Origin: Caribbeanibacter sp964518305
Lineage (GTDB): Bacteria; Gemmatimonadota; Gemmatimonadetes; Palauibacterales; Palauibacteraceae
DNA length: 64,000 nucleotides
Reading direction: 5' to 3'
Assembly (NCBI GenBank): GCA_964518305.1
Contig: CAZFDK010000006.1
Coordinates: forward strand, 38,225 to 102,224
The notes below the pieces were generated by a model that did not search any database, was not told where the DNA came from, and saw nothing but the letters and a program-made list of their open reading frames with translations. Positions 25,914 to 34,812 of the stretch are shown piece by piece (positions within the stretch are counted from its first letter, which is position 1; each line of letters opens with the position of its first letter). Both the position numbers and the translations under genes were made by a program.

Positions 25914-27380
25914 CTACCCCACGGCGGAGGCGCGGGCCACGCGCCGCCACTCGCCGCTCCGGAACCGAAAAGCGTTGACCCCCGCCCGGCCGTAGACGTC
26001 CAGCAGGATGGCGGCCCACACGCCGGCCAGGCCCAGGCCCAGCCCGGGTGCCAGAGACCACCCGAAGGCACGAAGCACCACGAGACCGGAGGGGAGCGCC
26101 AGGAAGGCGACCGCGATGCGCGCCACGGTGAAGAGGGAGATCCCGTACAGGGGCCACAGTGTGTCCCCGGCTCCGCGCAGGGCGCCGCGCATGATCCGGG
26201 CGATGCTGTAGCCCACTACCGCGACCCCGAACACGCGAATGAAGCTCACCGTCAGCTCCGGCGTGCCGGTCCGAAACAGCACCGCGATCGGCCCGGCGGC
26301 CAGCGCCAGGGCGCCCCCGATCAGCGCCTGCGTGATCACTCCGATCCGGAGGGTCTGCCACCCGTAGGACTCGGCCCGCCGCTCGTCGCCGCCCCCCAGG
26401 GACTGGCCCACCAGGGTGCTGGCCGCCGTGCTGTAGCCCCAGGCGGGCATCATGGCCAGCAGCATCACCCGGCGCGCGATGGCGTAGGCCGCCACGACTC
26501 CCGTTCCCAGCTCCGCCAGGACGAAGAGAAAAGGGAAGCGTCCCCCCGTCCGGATGAGCCACGTGGACGACAGGGGCCACCCCACGCGGACGATCTCCCC
26601 GGCGAGGTCGGCGTCCCACTGTCGGCCGCCGGGCCGCAGCCGCACGTCCTTGCGGCCCTTGGTCACCACCCAGGTGAAGAGGGCGCCCGCCATGACGTTG
26701 GCCGCTACCGTCCCCCACGCCGCGCCGGCCACCCCCAGCGCCGGCACCGGCCCGAGGCCGAAGATGAGGACCGCGTTCAGGATCGCGTTCGTCGGGATCG
26801 TCCACAGTCTTACGCGCATGGGCGTGCGCGTGTCCCCGGCCCCCTCCAGCGCCCGTGCCGCCACCACGCTCCAGAAGCGGAAGGAGACCGAGAGCATCAC
26901 GATTCGCAGGTAGGTGCCGCCGAGGCGGATCGTGGCCGCGTCGTCGGTGAGGAGCCCGATCATCTCCTCGGCCCGGAACCACGTGAAGACGGTGAGGGGG
27001 ATCGTGATGGCCAGGGCGATCCACAGGGAGATCTTGAGCGCCAGATCGGCGTCCCGGTGCTCCCCGGCGCCCTTCAGACGGGAGACCACGCTGATGGTTC
27101 CGCTCGAGACGCCCAGCGCCAGGCCGAAGCCGATGAACCAGTACTGGAAGCCGATCTCCAGGCCGGCCACGGCGGCATCGCCGAGGGCCAGGCTGATCAT
27201 GAAGAAGTCCAGGGCCCGGAGGGTCGTTCGGAGCCCGCCGGTGACCATGACCGGCACGGCCAGGTCGAACGTGCGCCGGCCCTTCTCCCGGTCCACCAGG
27301 CCCAGGCGGGCCAGGAGGGAGGGGAAGCCGTAGAGGAGGTCGCGGAGGGCGCGGACCGGGCGGGAGCGTCGGCTCGTCAC
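25914..27380 (-). CDS. MATE-family efflux transporter
   Basis: A 488-residue inner-membrane protein of the MATE (MatE) family with 12 helices in two repeats. It shows the TGGLRTTLRALDFFMISLALG beginning of repeat one in two parts, the RALEGAGDTRTP loop, and the GQSLGGGDERRAE and RGALRGAGDTLWP loops characteristic of the family. It exports cationic compounds or drugs in exchange for Na+ or H+. It starts at GTG, 21 bases after the small membrane gene upstream, so the three minus-strand genes may be cotranscribed. Confidence 0.88.
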   Translation of the reverse strand: MTSRRSRPVRALRDLLYGFPSLLARLGLVDREKGRRTFDLAVPVMVTGGLRTTLRALDFFMISLALGDAAVAGLEIGFQYWFIGFGLALGVSSGTISVVSRLKGAGEHRDADLALKISLWIALAITIPLTVFTWFRAEEMIGLLTDDAATIRLGGTYLRIVMLSVSFRFWSVVAARALEGAGDTRTPMRVRLWTIPTNAILNAVLIFGLGPVPALGVAGAAWGTVAANVMAGALFTWVVTKGRKDVRLRPGGRQWDADLAGEIVRVGWPLSSTWLIRTGGRFPFLFVLAELGTGVVAAYAIARRVMLLAMMPAWGYSTAASTLVGQSLGGGDERRAESYGWQTLRIGVITQALIGGALALAAGPIAVLFRTGTPELTVSFIRVFGVAVVGYSIARIMRGALRGAGDTLWPLYGISLFTVARIAVAFLALPSGLVVLRAFGWSLAPGLGLGLAGVWAAILLDVYGRAGVNAFRFRSGEWRRVARASAVG

Positions 27381-27401
27381 GGCCGTCGGTCGGTGTCGGG
27401 C

Positions 27402-27815
27402 TCAGTCGGCCCGGAGGCGACGGACCCGGGGCCAGGCGTGGGCGCCGAACAGCAGCGCGGCCGTCGCCTCGGCGCTCCGGCCCGCCAGGGCCCACGACTC
27501 GGCCTCCCAGGCACCCCCTGCGGCCGCGGCCAGGACGCCGGCGTTCAGCAGAGCCGCTCCGGTAACGGCCTGCCACGCCCGCGGCCGCTCGCCCCGAACG
27601 CGCGGCAGGATCCAGAAGGCGACGCCCAGGGCCAGCTGCACCATGAAGCCGACGAGGAGGGTCTCCAGGTGGACGTTGCGGAACCCCCAGAGCCCGCCGC
27701 CGATCGAGGCCATCCGCGGCATCTCGCGCGAGGCCAGAAGCAGGGCGCCGAGCCCGCTTCCCGCCACCAGGTGCACCAGTGAGAGGCGCACCATCCACAC
27801 GCTCAGCGCCGGCAT
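27402..27815 (-). CDS. Four-helix membrane protein, haem-copper/NnrS-like (copy 2)
   Basis: A 137-residue, four-helix membrane protein. Helix 2 contains NVHLETLLVGFMVQLALGV followed by WILPR, and helix 4 ends in AHAWPRVRR. Both histidines sit where a haem b could be bound in NorB or cytochrome-oxidase subunit I relatives. It is paralogous to the upstream gene (146 residues), which shares HL...QL..GVA.W..PR and H.WPRVRR. It starts one base after that gene's stop (TGAGATG) with GGAGGAG upstream, so the two are coupled. Confidence 0.72.
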   Translation of the reverse strand: MPALSVWMVRLSLVHLVAGSGLGALLLASREMPRMASIGGGLWGFRNVHLETLLVGFMVQLALGVAFWILPRVRGERPRAWQAVTGAALLNAGVLAAAAGGAWEAESWALAGRSAEATAALLFGAHAWPRVRRLRAD

Positions 27816-27816
27816 C

Positions 27817-28257
27817 TCAGCTCCTCCGGACCCGCGGCCAGACGTGGAAGACGAAGACCAGCACCGCCACGAACTGGAGCAGGGCGGAGAGGGGGAGCAG
27901 GCCCACGGAGAGCCCCAGTGCCGGGCCGGCCTCGCTGGCCACGCGAAGCAGGAGTCCGGCGTTCAGGGCAGCGTAGCAGAGCCACAGGTCCGTGCCTTCC
28001 GGGTCGGAGTGGCCGTCCCGTCGGGGAAAGAGCCAGAGGGCGACCCCGAAGATCAGCTGCGTGAGCCATCCCACCGTGATCAGGTGGATCCAGGCCGGAC
28101 GGAGGAGTGCCACCGAGCCCAGGGAGCCGGACCCGGAGACGCCCGGACCGCCGTCGACGGTGCCCAGCCCCGCCAGGAGGATTCCGGCCACCATGGCCAG
28201 GGCCAGGTAGACCAGTGCCGTGAGGACGAACACGCGCGAGATCTTCGGCATGACCAT
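27817..28257 (-). CDS. Four-helix membrane protein, haem-copper/NnrS-like (copy 1)
   Basis: A 146-residue, four-helix membrane protein. Helix 2 reads AWIHLITVGWLTQLIFGVA and ends in WLFPRR; helix 4 ends in FVFHVWPRVRR. These features recall cbb3-oxidase or NorB subunit I and NnrS fragments, with one His in each of two helices as possible axial haem ligands. It is far too short for a full oxidase (12 helices). With its coupled paralogue it could form an eight-helix heterodimer (inference). An ATG GTN ATG cluster makes the exact start uncertain by two codons. Confidence 0.72.
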   Translation of the reverse strand: MVMPKISRVFVLTALVYLALAMVAGILLAGLGTVDGGPGVSGSGSLGSVALLRPAWIHLITVGWLTQLIFGVALWLFPRRDGHSDPEGTDLWLCYAALNAGLLLRVASEAGPALGLSVGLLPLSALLQFVAVLVFVFHVWPRVRRS

Positions 28258-28359
28258 ATGATAATCCCCCGGCCGGCGAGCTACAGCCGCTCAGCCGGCG
28301 ACACCGCGGCGGCCGGGACCCGAACCGAGAGGTGAGACACCGATTCCCGGAGGTACGAG

Positions 28360-29517
28360 ATGGCCGGTCGCTCCAGAAGTTCGTCCCCGGACACCCGGGC
28401 CGTACACATAGGCGAGGAGCCCCGGGTCGACGGCTCGGTGGTCCAGCCCATCTTCCAGTCGGCCATGTACGAGTACAGCGGCGCCGAGGACGAGGAGCCG
28501 CGCTACATCCGGTACGGCAATACCCCCAATCAGGAAACGGTGGAGAAGAAGCTGGCCGACCTGGAGGGCGGGGAGGCGGCCCTGGCCAGTGCCAGCGGTA
28601 TGGCCGCCATCACGACCTCCCTCCTCAGCCTGCTCTCGCCGGAGGATCAGCTCCTGGCCCAGCCCTCCCTGTACGGCGGCACGCACGAGCTCTTCACGTC
28701 CGCGCTCCCCGAGCTCGGCATCGACGTCACGTTCCTGGAAGGCGAGAACCCTCGTCACTGGGAGACGCAGCTGGACGGTACCGCGCGGGCCGTCTACGCG
28801 GAGTCGATCTCGAACCCGCTGATGGAAGTGGGCGATCTCGAGGCGGTGGCCGAGTTCGCCCACGACCACGACCTGGTGGCGGTCATCGACAACACCTTCG
28901 CCACGCCCTTCAACTTCCGGCCCCTGGAGGTCGGGTTCGACCTCTCGATCCACAGCGCCACGAAGTACCTCAACGGACACTCCGACGTGGTGGCCGGAGC
29001 CGTGGTGGGACCTGCGTACCTGGTGCGGCGCGCCCGCCGGCGCCTGAAGCAGTTCGGCGGCTCCCTGGACCCCCATGCCAGCTTCCTCCTGAATCGAGGG
29101 ATGAAGACCCTCGGTCTGCGCATGCGACGGCACAACGAATCGGCGCTGGCGCTGGCGCGGTTCCTGGAAGATCGGGACGAGGTGAGCGGGGTCAACTATC
29201 CGGGCCTGCCGACGCACGACGGCCACGAGCGTGCCCGCGAGCTCTTCGCGGGCTGCGGCGGGATGATCAGCTTCGAGCTCGAGGGGGGACGGGCCGCGGC
29301 CGACCGGTTCATGGACCGCCTCACGATTCCGGTGGTGGCGCCGAGCCTGGGAGGCGTGGAGTCGCTGGTGACGCGTCCAGCCGCCACGTCCCACGCCGGG
29401 ATGGACCCGGAGGACCGCCGTCGTCTGGGTATCACCGACGGCCTGGTCCGGCTCTCCGTGGGCGTCGAGGCCACGGAGGACCTGGTGGCCGACTTCGAGC
29501 AGGCGCTGGAGAGCTGA
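28360..29517 (+). CDS. Cys/Met-metabolism PLP enzyme (cystathionine gamma-synthase/lyase or Met gamma-lyase type)
   Basis: A 385-residue transsulfuration enzyme. The PLP lysine is Lys202 in SIHSATKYLNGHSD. The phosphate-binding and ring-stacking motifs are SGMAAITT and QPSLYGGTHELF, and the catalytic Tyr-Arg loop is RYGNTPNQETVE. The C-terminal SLGGVESLVTRPA is also standard. The ATG has CGGAGG at 6 bases. Sequence alone does not separate O-succinylhomoserine-utilising synthase, cystathionine lyase and methionine gamma-lyase. Confidence 0.92.
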   Translation: MAGRSRSSSPDTRAVHIGEEPRVDGSVVQPIFQSAMYEYSGAEDEEPRYIRYGNTPNQETVEKKLADLEGGEAALASASGMAAITTSLLSLLSPEDQLLAQPSLYGGTHELFTSALPELGIDVTFLEGENPRHWETQLDGTARAVYAESISNPLMEVGDLEAVAEFAHDHDLVAVIDNTFATPFNFRPLEVGFDLSIHSATKYLNGHSDVVAGAVVGPAYLVRRARRRLKQFGGSLDPHASFLLNRGMKTLGLRMRRHNESALALARFLEDRDEVSGVNYPGLPTHDGHERARELFAGCGGMISFELEGGRAAADRFMDRLTIPVVAPSLGGVESLVTRPAATSHAGMDPEDRRRLGITDGLVRLSVGVEATEDLVADFEQALES

Positions 29518-29570
29518 TGACGGGTTAAACACCCGCCGGTCCCGAGTGTAGGGAGGGGCCGGTGAATCGC

Positions 29571-29657
29571 GGAGGGGTGGCCGAACTGGACGAAGGCAGC
29601 GGCCTTGAAAGCCGCCGGGGCGGAAGCCCTTTGTGGGTTCGAATCCCACCCCCTCCG
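29571..29657 (+). tRNA. tRNA-Ser (anticodon UGA)
   Basis: An 87-base gene. The acceptor stem GGAGGGG pairs with CCCCTCC, followed by discriminator G. The anticodon arm is GCGGC-CTTGAAA-GCCGC with TGA at 29606-29608. A long variable arm (GGGGCGGAAGCCCT region), diagnostic of class II serine tRNAs, is present. The T arm is GTGGG-TTCGAAT-CCCAC. CCA is not encoded. It decodes UCA and related serine codons. Confidence 0.97.
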
Positions 29658-29765
29658 CCTCTCTCCGGCTCTTTCCCGCCCCCGCTCCTCGTTGCGTCCG
29701 CCCTGGACGTGCCGCGATGTTGCTCGCCGAATGTGGATCCCCCCATCCAGGAGTTTTTTGCCAGC

Positions 29766-30599
29766 GTGACCGAGTCCACCGGCGCAGGCCCGTCGCGAGG
29801 GGGAGAGCGGGGAGAGGCGCCGGAGGTCGAGGCGACCCTGGTGATCGCCTCGGAGACGCCGGCCGTCGTGGCGGAGGAGATCGCCGGACTCGACGGGGTG
29901 GGGCCGTATCGACTGGAGTGGCGGGGCGTGGAGGAGCTCCGGGACGTCTACTTGGACACCGCCGACGAGCAGCTCCGGGATCTGGGCCTGGCCCTCCGCC
30001 TGCGTCGTGGTGACGGTGGATGGCGGATCGCGCTCAAGGGACCGGCGCGGCCCGTGGCCGGGGGGGCGGTCGAGCGGAGGGAGCTGGAGGTCGACTGGTC
30101 CCCGGCCGGTTTCCGCCGGATCCTGGAGGCGGCCCGGGACCGAGGCGTGGAGGTGTCGGACCGGCCGTCCGTGCCCTCCGATCCGCACGAAGCGGATCCG
30201 GTGGCCATCGTCCGTGACGCCGGGTTCCGCCCCGTCCAGGACCGGCGCACGCGGCGTCGGCGGGCCGGTGTGCTGCCGGCGTCGGACGAGGGAGACGGGA
30301 CCCTGGCGTGGCTGGTGCTGGACACCGTGCTCTTCCGCGCCGCTTCCGGGCGAAGGGTCCGGCACCGGGAGGTGGAGATCGAGGCGACACCGGCGGCCCC
30401 CGAGGGCCTGCCGGGCGACGTGGCCGCGCGCCTCCGGCGGCATTTCCGTGACGCCCTCCGGCCCTGGGAGCACTCGAAGCTCGCCACCGGAGCGGCGGTG
30501 GCGGAGATCGATCCGACGGTGGGACCGGAGGGTGACCTCCTGCCGGTCGCCTACGACCGCCTGGAGCAGAAGCTGTCCGGCAGCGCGCGAGAGGCCTGA
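29766..30599 (+). CDS. CYTH-domain protein
   Basis: A 277-residue triphosphate-tunnel (CYTH) protein. The N-terminal strand motif ExExK appears as EVEATLVI, with Thr at the Lys position. Further strands carry paired basic or acidic residues, such as YLDTADEQLRDLGLALRLRR, WRIALKGPAR, ERRELEVDW and HREVEIEA, which line the tunnel. Family members hydrolyse inorganic triphosphate or thiamine triphosphate, or act as adenylate cyclases. A CHAD domain, often fused, is absent. The GTG at 29766 was picked because upstream residues are low-complexity and overlap the region just after the tRNA gene. Confidence 0.8.
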   Translation: MTESTGAGPSRGGERGEAPEVEATLVIASETPAVVAEEIAGLDGVGPYRLEWRGVEELRDVYLDTADEQLRDLGLALRLRRGDGGWRIALKGPARPVAGGAVERRELEVDWSPAGFRRILEAARDRGVEVSDRPSVPSDPHEADPVAIVRDAGFRPVQDRRTRRRRAGVLPASDEGDGTLAWLVLDTVLFRAASGRRVRHREVEIEATPAAPEGLPGDVAARLRRHFRDALRPWEHSKLATGAAVAEIDPTVGPEGDLLPVAYDRLEQKLSGSAREA

Positions 30600-30621
30600 A
30601 GGGGCCGAGCCCCCCTACACA

Positions 30622-30661
30622 CGAAAAGCCCGGCCGCCCCTCCAGGGGGACGGTCCGGGCT
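30622..30661 (-). terminator. Rho-independent terminator of the downstream-facing OMP gene
   Basis: On the minus strand AGCCCGG...CCCC, a short loop, GGGG...CCGGGCT and then TTTT form a strong GC hairpin with a T tract. It lies ~60 bases after the stop of the outer-membrane protein gene at 30723. The same stem could stop transcription of the CYTH gene from the other side, but without a T tract. Confidence 0.8.
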
Positions 30662-30722
30662 CTCGGTCTCGTGGCCCGCCGCCGGCCGATCGGCCGGGCG
30701 GCGGGGCCTGGGATCCGCGGGC

Positions 30723-31325
30723 TCAGCCTCCCGGCGTGATCCGGATGCCAGCCGTGAAGGGCCACACCCAGGAGTTGTCCGTGCCGACCTCGTCCTCGTC
30801 GGAGAAGGCGATGTCGCCCTGCGGGCTGAGCAGGAGGCTCACGGACGGGGCGACCTCGTAGGCCAGGGTGGCGCCCACGTTGATCGCCGGATAGGTGAAG
30901 CTGTCAGCCCCCTCGACGTCCGGAGAGAAGGTCATGGCTCCGCCACCGGCGTTGGCGCTCAGCTCGACCTTGCCGTCGGGCGAGCGGTAGAGCACCGCGC
31001 CCAGGCCGGCGATGTAGTGGTAGACGTCGATATCCGGGCCCTCGACACCGTCCACCTCAGCTCCGGAGTGGAATCCGAAGTCGGCGTTGCCGCGCACCGT
31101 GAGGCGCTCGCCGACGGGGATCCCGATTCCGGCGCCGAAGCCGTAGCCCGCGTCCGCCGCGTCGGCGATGTCGAAGGTCGGTGCGTACAGCCCGCCCCTC
31201 AGGTCGATCTCGACCGACGGCCGGCCGTCGTCCATCATCTGCGCCGTGGCCGAGCCGGGGGCGAGCGCCAGGATAAGGGCCACCGAGGCGGCCATACCGA
31301 GCAGTTTCGAAGTGAGGCGATTCAT
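30723..31325 (-). CDS. Outer-membrane beta-barrel protein
   Basis: A 200-residue exported protein. The signal peptide (residues 1-29) ends in ATAQ. The rest consists of alternating strands with Gly and aromatic residues (GGLYAPTF, YGFGAGIGIP, VYHYIAGLGAVLY, LAYEVAPSVSLLLSP), as in OmpA/OmpW-like eight-stranded barrels, ending in FTAGIRITPGG. A clear promoter and a terminator flank it, so it is a single-gene unit. No specific function is recognisable. Confidence 0.82.
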   Translation of the reverse strand: MNRLTSKLLGMAASVALILALAPGSATAQMMDDGRPSVEIDLRGGLYAPTFDIADAADAGYGFGAGIGIPVGERLTVRGNADFGFHSGAEVDGVEGPDIDVYHYIAGLGAVLYRSPDGKVELSANAGGGAMTFSPDVEGADSFTYPAINVGATLAYEVAPSVSLLLSPQGDIAFSDEDEVGTDNSWVWPFTAGIRITPGG

Positions 31326-31405
31326 GTTTTCATCTCCCTCGTTGTCGTGTTTCGCTCTCGGGACAGCACGGGATCTCTCGCCCGGCCGTCAAGCTTTAGT
31401 AAAAG

Positions 31406-31434
31406 AATATCGAGTAATATAGCCCCGACGTCAA
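31406..31434 (-). promoter_or_regulatory. Sigma70-like promoter for the OMP gene
   Basis: On the minus strand TTGACG and GATATT are separated by exactly 17 bases, in an AT-rich island that stands out from the surrounding GC-rich DNA. The start would lie about 70-80 bases upstream of the ATG at 31325. The -35 box matches the consensus at five of six positions, the -10 box at four. Confidence 0.6.
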
Positions 31435-31554
31435 GGTTTGGGGGCGGGCTGGCCCGACCCGTACTCCACGTCGGCGCCAGGGATCGGCCCCGTACGGTCG
31501 GTGCCGATGAGACCGACCCCTTGCATGTAAACAACGTTTAAACCGACAGATCGT

Positions 31555-31580
31555 GACACCGTGCCCGTGAATCCGGTGTC
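31555..31580 (-). terminator. Hairpin after the SDR/DUF2867 gene
   Basis: GACACCG (31555-31561) and CGGTGTC (31574-31580) can pair with a 12-base loop, just past the stop at 31590 on the minus strand. There is no T tract directly after it, so it may be a weak or Rho-assisted terminator. Confidence 0.4.
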
Positions 31581-31589
31581 GGACGGACG

Positions 31590-33050
31590 TCAGTTGCGGC
31601 GGGCCTCCCGGCAGACGCCCCGCAGCATGCCCCGGAAGACCATGGAGTGGATCGGGTAGAGGCCGTACCAGTACACGAGACCGGACAGGCCGCGGGGGTC
31701 GAACACCGCCGTTTGCCGGATCACCGACGCGTCCTTCCCGTCGGCGGGTTCCACTTCGAACTGCAGCCAGGCCCGTCCCGGCACCCGCATCTCGGCCCGG
31801 AGCCGGAGGAGCCGGTCCGGCTCGATGCGCTCCACCCGCCAGAAATCCACCGTGTCGCCCGGCTCCACGTGCTCCGGGTCGCGTCGGCCCCGACGGACGC
31901 CCACGCCGCCGACCAGTTCGTCGAGGAGGCCGCGGAGGCCCCACAGGAAGTCAGCGAAGTACCAGCCGGTGTCCCCGCCGATGCTTCGGATGGGCGCGAA
32001 TGCCTGTTCCGGGGCCACCTGGACCTGCTCGGTCCGGGAGTCCACGAGCCGCCCCCCGAAGCGCTGGCCGCCCCAGGACGGGCGCTCGCCGCCCGACGAC
32101 AGGGCGTCGGACCACCGGGTGGCCGCGAATTCACGGTCCTCGTTGTTCCGGGCGCGTCGGATCGCTTCCTCGATGCCGCGTGGATCCACGCCGAACCGCT
32201 CTTCGGCGGAGTGATCGGTGACGACGGTCTCGTGGACGAGGCTCGTGGCGAGCTTGCGCCCGATTCGGGAATAGAGCGGCGTGACGAGGCCGAGCCACAG
32301 CGCCGAGAGCCAGGGGGTGAGGACGGGGACGGGAATCATGAGCCGCTGCAGGCCGCGCTGCCGTGCGTACTCCCGCATGATACCCTCGTAGGAGACCCGA
32401 TCGGCGCCCCCGATCTGGTAGACCTGCGATTCCTCCGCCGGGCCGTCCAGTGCGCCGAGGAGGTACTCCAGGACGTCCTCGATGGCGATGGGCTGGGATT
32501 CGGTCCGCACCCAGCGAGGGAGGAGCATCACGGGGAGTCGCTCCACGAGGTTGCGGATCATCTCGTAGGAGAGGCTGCCCGAGCCGATGACGATGGAGGC
32601 CCGGAACTCCATCGTGGGCACGCCGGATTCCCGCAGTATGCGTCCAACTTCCTGCCGGCTGCGCAGGTGGCGGGAGAGGTCGCTCCCCTTGCCGAGACCT
32701 CCCAGGTAGGCGATTCGCCGAATGCCCGCAGACCGGGCGGCCTCGGCGAAGTTCTCGGCGGCCCGGCGGTCCATCTCCTCGAACTTCTCGCCCTCCCCCA
32801 TGGAGTGGACGAGGTAGTAAGCGGCGTCGACGCCCCGGAGGGCGGGGCCCAGCGACTCCGGCTCCAGCAGGTCGCCGTACACCACCTCCGTCTCGTCCGA
32901 GACCCGACCCCGGAGGTTCTCGGGTCGACGTGTGAGGCATCGAACGCGCACGTCGGACCGGGCTTCGAGCTCGGGCAGCAGCCGTCCGCCGACGTAGCCC
33001 GTGGCGCCGGTGAGCAGCACCAGCCGCCGTCCCTCCGGTTGTCCGTTCAC
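31590..33050 (-). CDS. NAD(P)-binding SDR with C-terminal DUF2867 domain
   Basis: A 486-residue two-domain protein. Residues 1-290 form an atypical SDR (NmrA-like) with the nucleotide motif LLTGATGYVGGRLLPEL. Residues ~330-486 form a DUF2867 domain (GWYFADFLWGLRGLLDELVGG, DTVDFWRVE, LVYWYGLYPIHSMVF). This architecture (YbjT-like) is widespread and uncharacterised. The GTG at 33050 overlaps the photolyase stop (GTGA), showing translational coupling; an earlier in-frame ATG inside the photolyase gene is less likely. Coupling to a photolyase is a recurrent arrangement in light- or carotenoid-related clusters (inference). Confidence 0.85.
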   Translation of the reverse strand: MNGQPEGRRLVLLTGATGYVGGRLLPELEARSDVRVRCLTRRPENLRGRVSDETEVVYGDLLEPESLGPALRGVDAAYYLVHSMGEGEKFEEMDRRAAENFAEAARSAGIRRIAYLGGLGKGSDLSRHLRSRQEVGRILRESGVPTMEFRASIVIGSGSLSYEMIRNLVERLPVMLLPRWVRTESQPIAIEDVLEYLLGALDGPAEESQVYQIGGADRVSYEGIMREYARQRGLQRLMIPVPVLTPWLSALWLGLVTPLYSRIGRKLATSLVHETVVTDHSAEERFGVDPRGIEEAIRRARNNEDREFAATRWSDALSSGGERPSWGGQRFGGRLVDSRTEQVQVAPEQAFAPIRSIGGDTGWYFADFLWGLRGLLDELVGGVGVRRGRRDPEHVEPGDTVDFWRVERIEPDRLLRLRAEMRVPGRAWLQFEVEPADGKDASVIRQTAVFDPRGLSGLVYWYGLYPIHSMVFRGMLRGVCREARRN

Positions 33051-34561
33051 GCTTTCCCCTCCAGGACGGCGGGCGAGCGCCGGTCGACCCACCGATCCAC
33101 CCGCTCGAAGTACGGGCCGAGGTCGAACTTCTGGCGGGTCCGGTCGGAGGACATGGGACGGGTCTTACCCAGGATCGAGGTCTCCTGGAAGGCCCGGTCG
33201 TGCAGGCCGAAGCACCAGAGCACGTTGGCGTAGGTGTTCGGGTTGCGACCGTCCAGCGCGTAGCGGTGGTGAAGGTCGATCATCAGGTCCAGCGCTTCCT
33301 CGTAGCTCTCTGTCCATCGAATGATCTGCTTGCCCCATAGCATACGCACGTACCCCTGGATCGTCCCGGTGGCCACCAGCTCGCGCTGGGCGGCGTTCCA
33401 CACCTCGTCGTGGGTCGCCGCCGCTTCCAGCGTGTCGGGGTCGTAGAGAGGATCCCGCGTGTCGTCGGCGTGCTCCGACAGCGTCGTCCGCGCCCAGTCG
33501 GGGAGCACGGAGAGGCTGACATGGTCGTCCACGTGACGACAGAAGTTGTACGCGAGCTCGCGGCGCACCACCAGCTGCTCGAGGAACGCGTCCACCGACT
33601 CGTCCGGCGCCCCGGTCTCCTCGAGCACCCGGAGTGCGGCTTCGCGGGCGGAGACGCAGCCGAAGTGGAGATAGGGGCTGAGCCCGCTGGAGACGCCGGC
33701 TCCCGGGTCGCGGGAATGCTCCGCGTAGTCGGCGAGGCCGTCCTCTACGAAGCTCTCGAGCCGCTCGAGGCCGGCCCGCCGGCCGCCGCGGTAGCGGAGA
33801 GACCGTTCCACGGAGCGGTCGACGCCGGCGGCGTCGATCCACGCGTCGATATCGTCGTCGTCGGCCTCGGCCAGCGATTCGCCGATGCCGTCCACCGGGA
33901 GGTCGGGCCGGGCGCCGATCTCGGGCTCGCTCTCCTCCACGGGATGCAGGAAGGCCGGGAGCCGTCGGTGGATCCGGGGACGGATGGTGTAGGCCGCATA
34001 CTGGCGGTCCTCGATCTCGTCCATGGGCACGACGCCGTTCCCGTCCACCGCCGCCACGGGCACGCCGGCGTCGGCCGTGTGTGCCACGGCGCGCCGCGTC
34101 ATCTCGGGCAGGATGTAGGCCGGGAAATCGTCGGTGACCGTGAGCGCCGACCCGCGAATCATCTCCGCGGCGGCGTCCCTGCGGTCGTCCCCCCCGGAGC
34201 GCAGATAGAAGACGTACGGGATTCCCCGCTCCCGCAGGCCCCGGGCCACGTCCCGGGCCGACTCCAGGATGAACCGGTGCAGCCGGGCGTTGGCCCCCGG
34301 ATAATCGGTGTTCAGGCCCTGGTAGACGACCACCGGCAGTCCGAGCCTGTTCCCCCGGCGAATGGCCTCCTCGAGGGCGGGGTTCGACCGGTGCCGCTGG
34401 TACATCTGCATCCAGTAGAGCACGTAGTCGCCGCCGGGCCGGGGCTCCCCCTCCCGCAGCCACCGGCGCCTGCGCTCCGCCGGGTCCCAGGGGCCCGTCC
34501 ACCCCTCCGGCGGACGCGGGGATTCGATCTCTCTGAGCGGAATGAAGCTGTAGTCGGCCAC
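33047..34561 (-). CDS. Class II deoxyribodipyrimidine photolyase
   Basis: A 504-residue FAD-dependent light-driven DNA repair enzyme that splits cyclobutane pyrimidine dimers. The N-terminal antenna domain has YVLYWMQMYQRHRSNPALE, typical of class II. The FAD-binding half has SGLSPYLHFGCVSAREAA, ELAYNFCRHV, MLWGKQIIRWT and YALDGRNPNTYANVLWCFG, the diagnostic class II C-terminal region. The GTG start has GGAGG at 4-5 bases. It is the first gene of a two-gene operon with the SDR/DUF2867 gene. Confidence 0.95.
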   Translation of the reverse strand: MADYSFIPLREIESPRPPEGWTGPWDPAERRRRWLREGEPRPGGDYVLYWMQMYQRHRSNPALEEAIRRGNRLGLPVVVYQGLNTDYPGANARLHRFILESARDVARGLRERGIPYVFYLRSGGDDRRDAAAEMIRGSALTVTDDFPAYILPEMTRRAVAHTADAGVPVAAVDGNGVVPMDEIEDRQYAAYTIRPRIHRRLPAFLHPVEESEPEIGARPDLPVDGIGESLAEADDDDIDAWIDAAGVDRSVERSLRYRGGRRAGLERLESFVEDGLADYAEHSRDPGAGVSSGLSPYLHFGCVSAREAALRVLEETGAPDESVDAFLEQLVVRRELAYNFCRHVDDHVSLSVLPDWARTTLSEHADDTRDPLYDPDTLEAAATHDEVWNAAQRELVATGTIQGYVRMLWGKQIIRWTESYEEALDLMIDLHHRYALDGRNPNTYANVLWCFGLHDRAFQETSILGKTRPMSSDRTRQKFDLGPYFERVDRWVDRRSPAVLEGKA

Positions 34562-34750
34562 CGTACCTCCGGGAAGGAGTGTTCGTGCTGGGGATCACGG
34601 CAGGGCCCCGACAACCGGTCGTGAACAGGGGAACATGTAACTACGGGAATGTGAACCGGGCGACCAGACAAGGAGCCGCCGGCGTGAACCGAATCCTGGG
34701 CCGCACGATCGTGTAGCCACGGGAGGTGCTGCCATTGGCGCCCTGTCGCG

Positions 34751-34770
34751 CCTCATCGCACCTCATCGCA
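34751..34770. repeat. Tandem CCTCATCGCA repeat
   Basis: Two exact copies of a ten-base unit, with a third degenerate copy (CCTTCATGCA) directly after. They lie 40-60 bases upstream of the outer-membrane protein gene at 34813, in the divergent region next to the photolyase. Possible regulator site, or simple sequence. Confidence 0.35.
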
Positions 34771-34812
34771 CCTTCATGCAGGAATCACCCACGTAGCACA
34801 CGGAGAACCACC

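Noticed and set aside
29719..29765. Earlier start for the CYTH gene
   Set aside because: Upstream codons run back towards the tRNA gene and are low-complexity; the GTG at 29766 gives normal family length.
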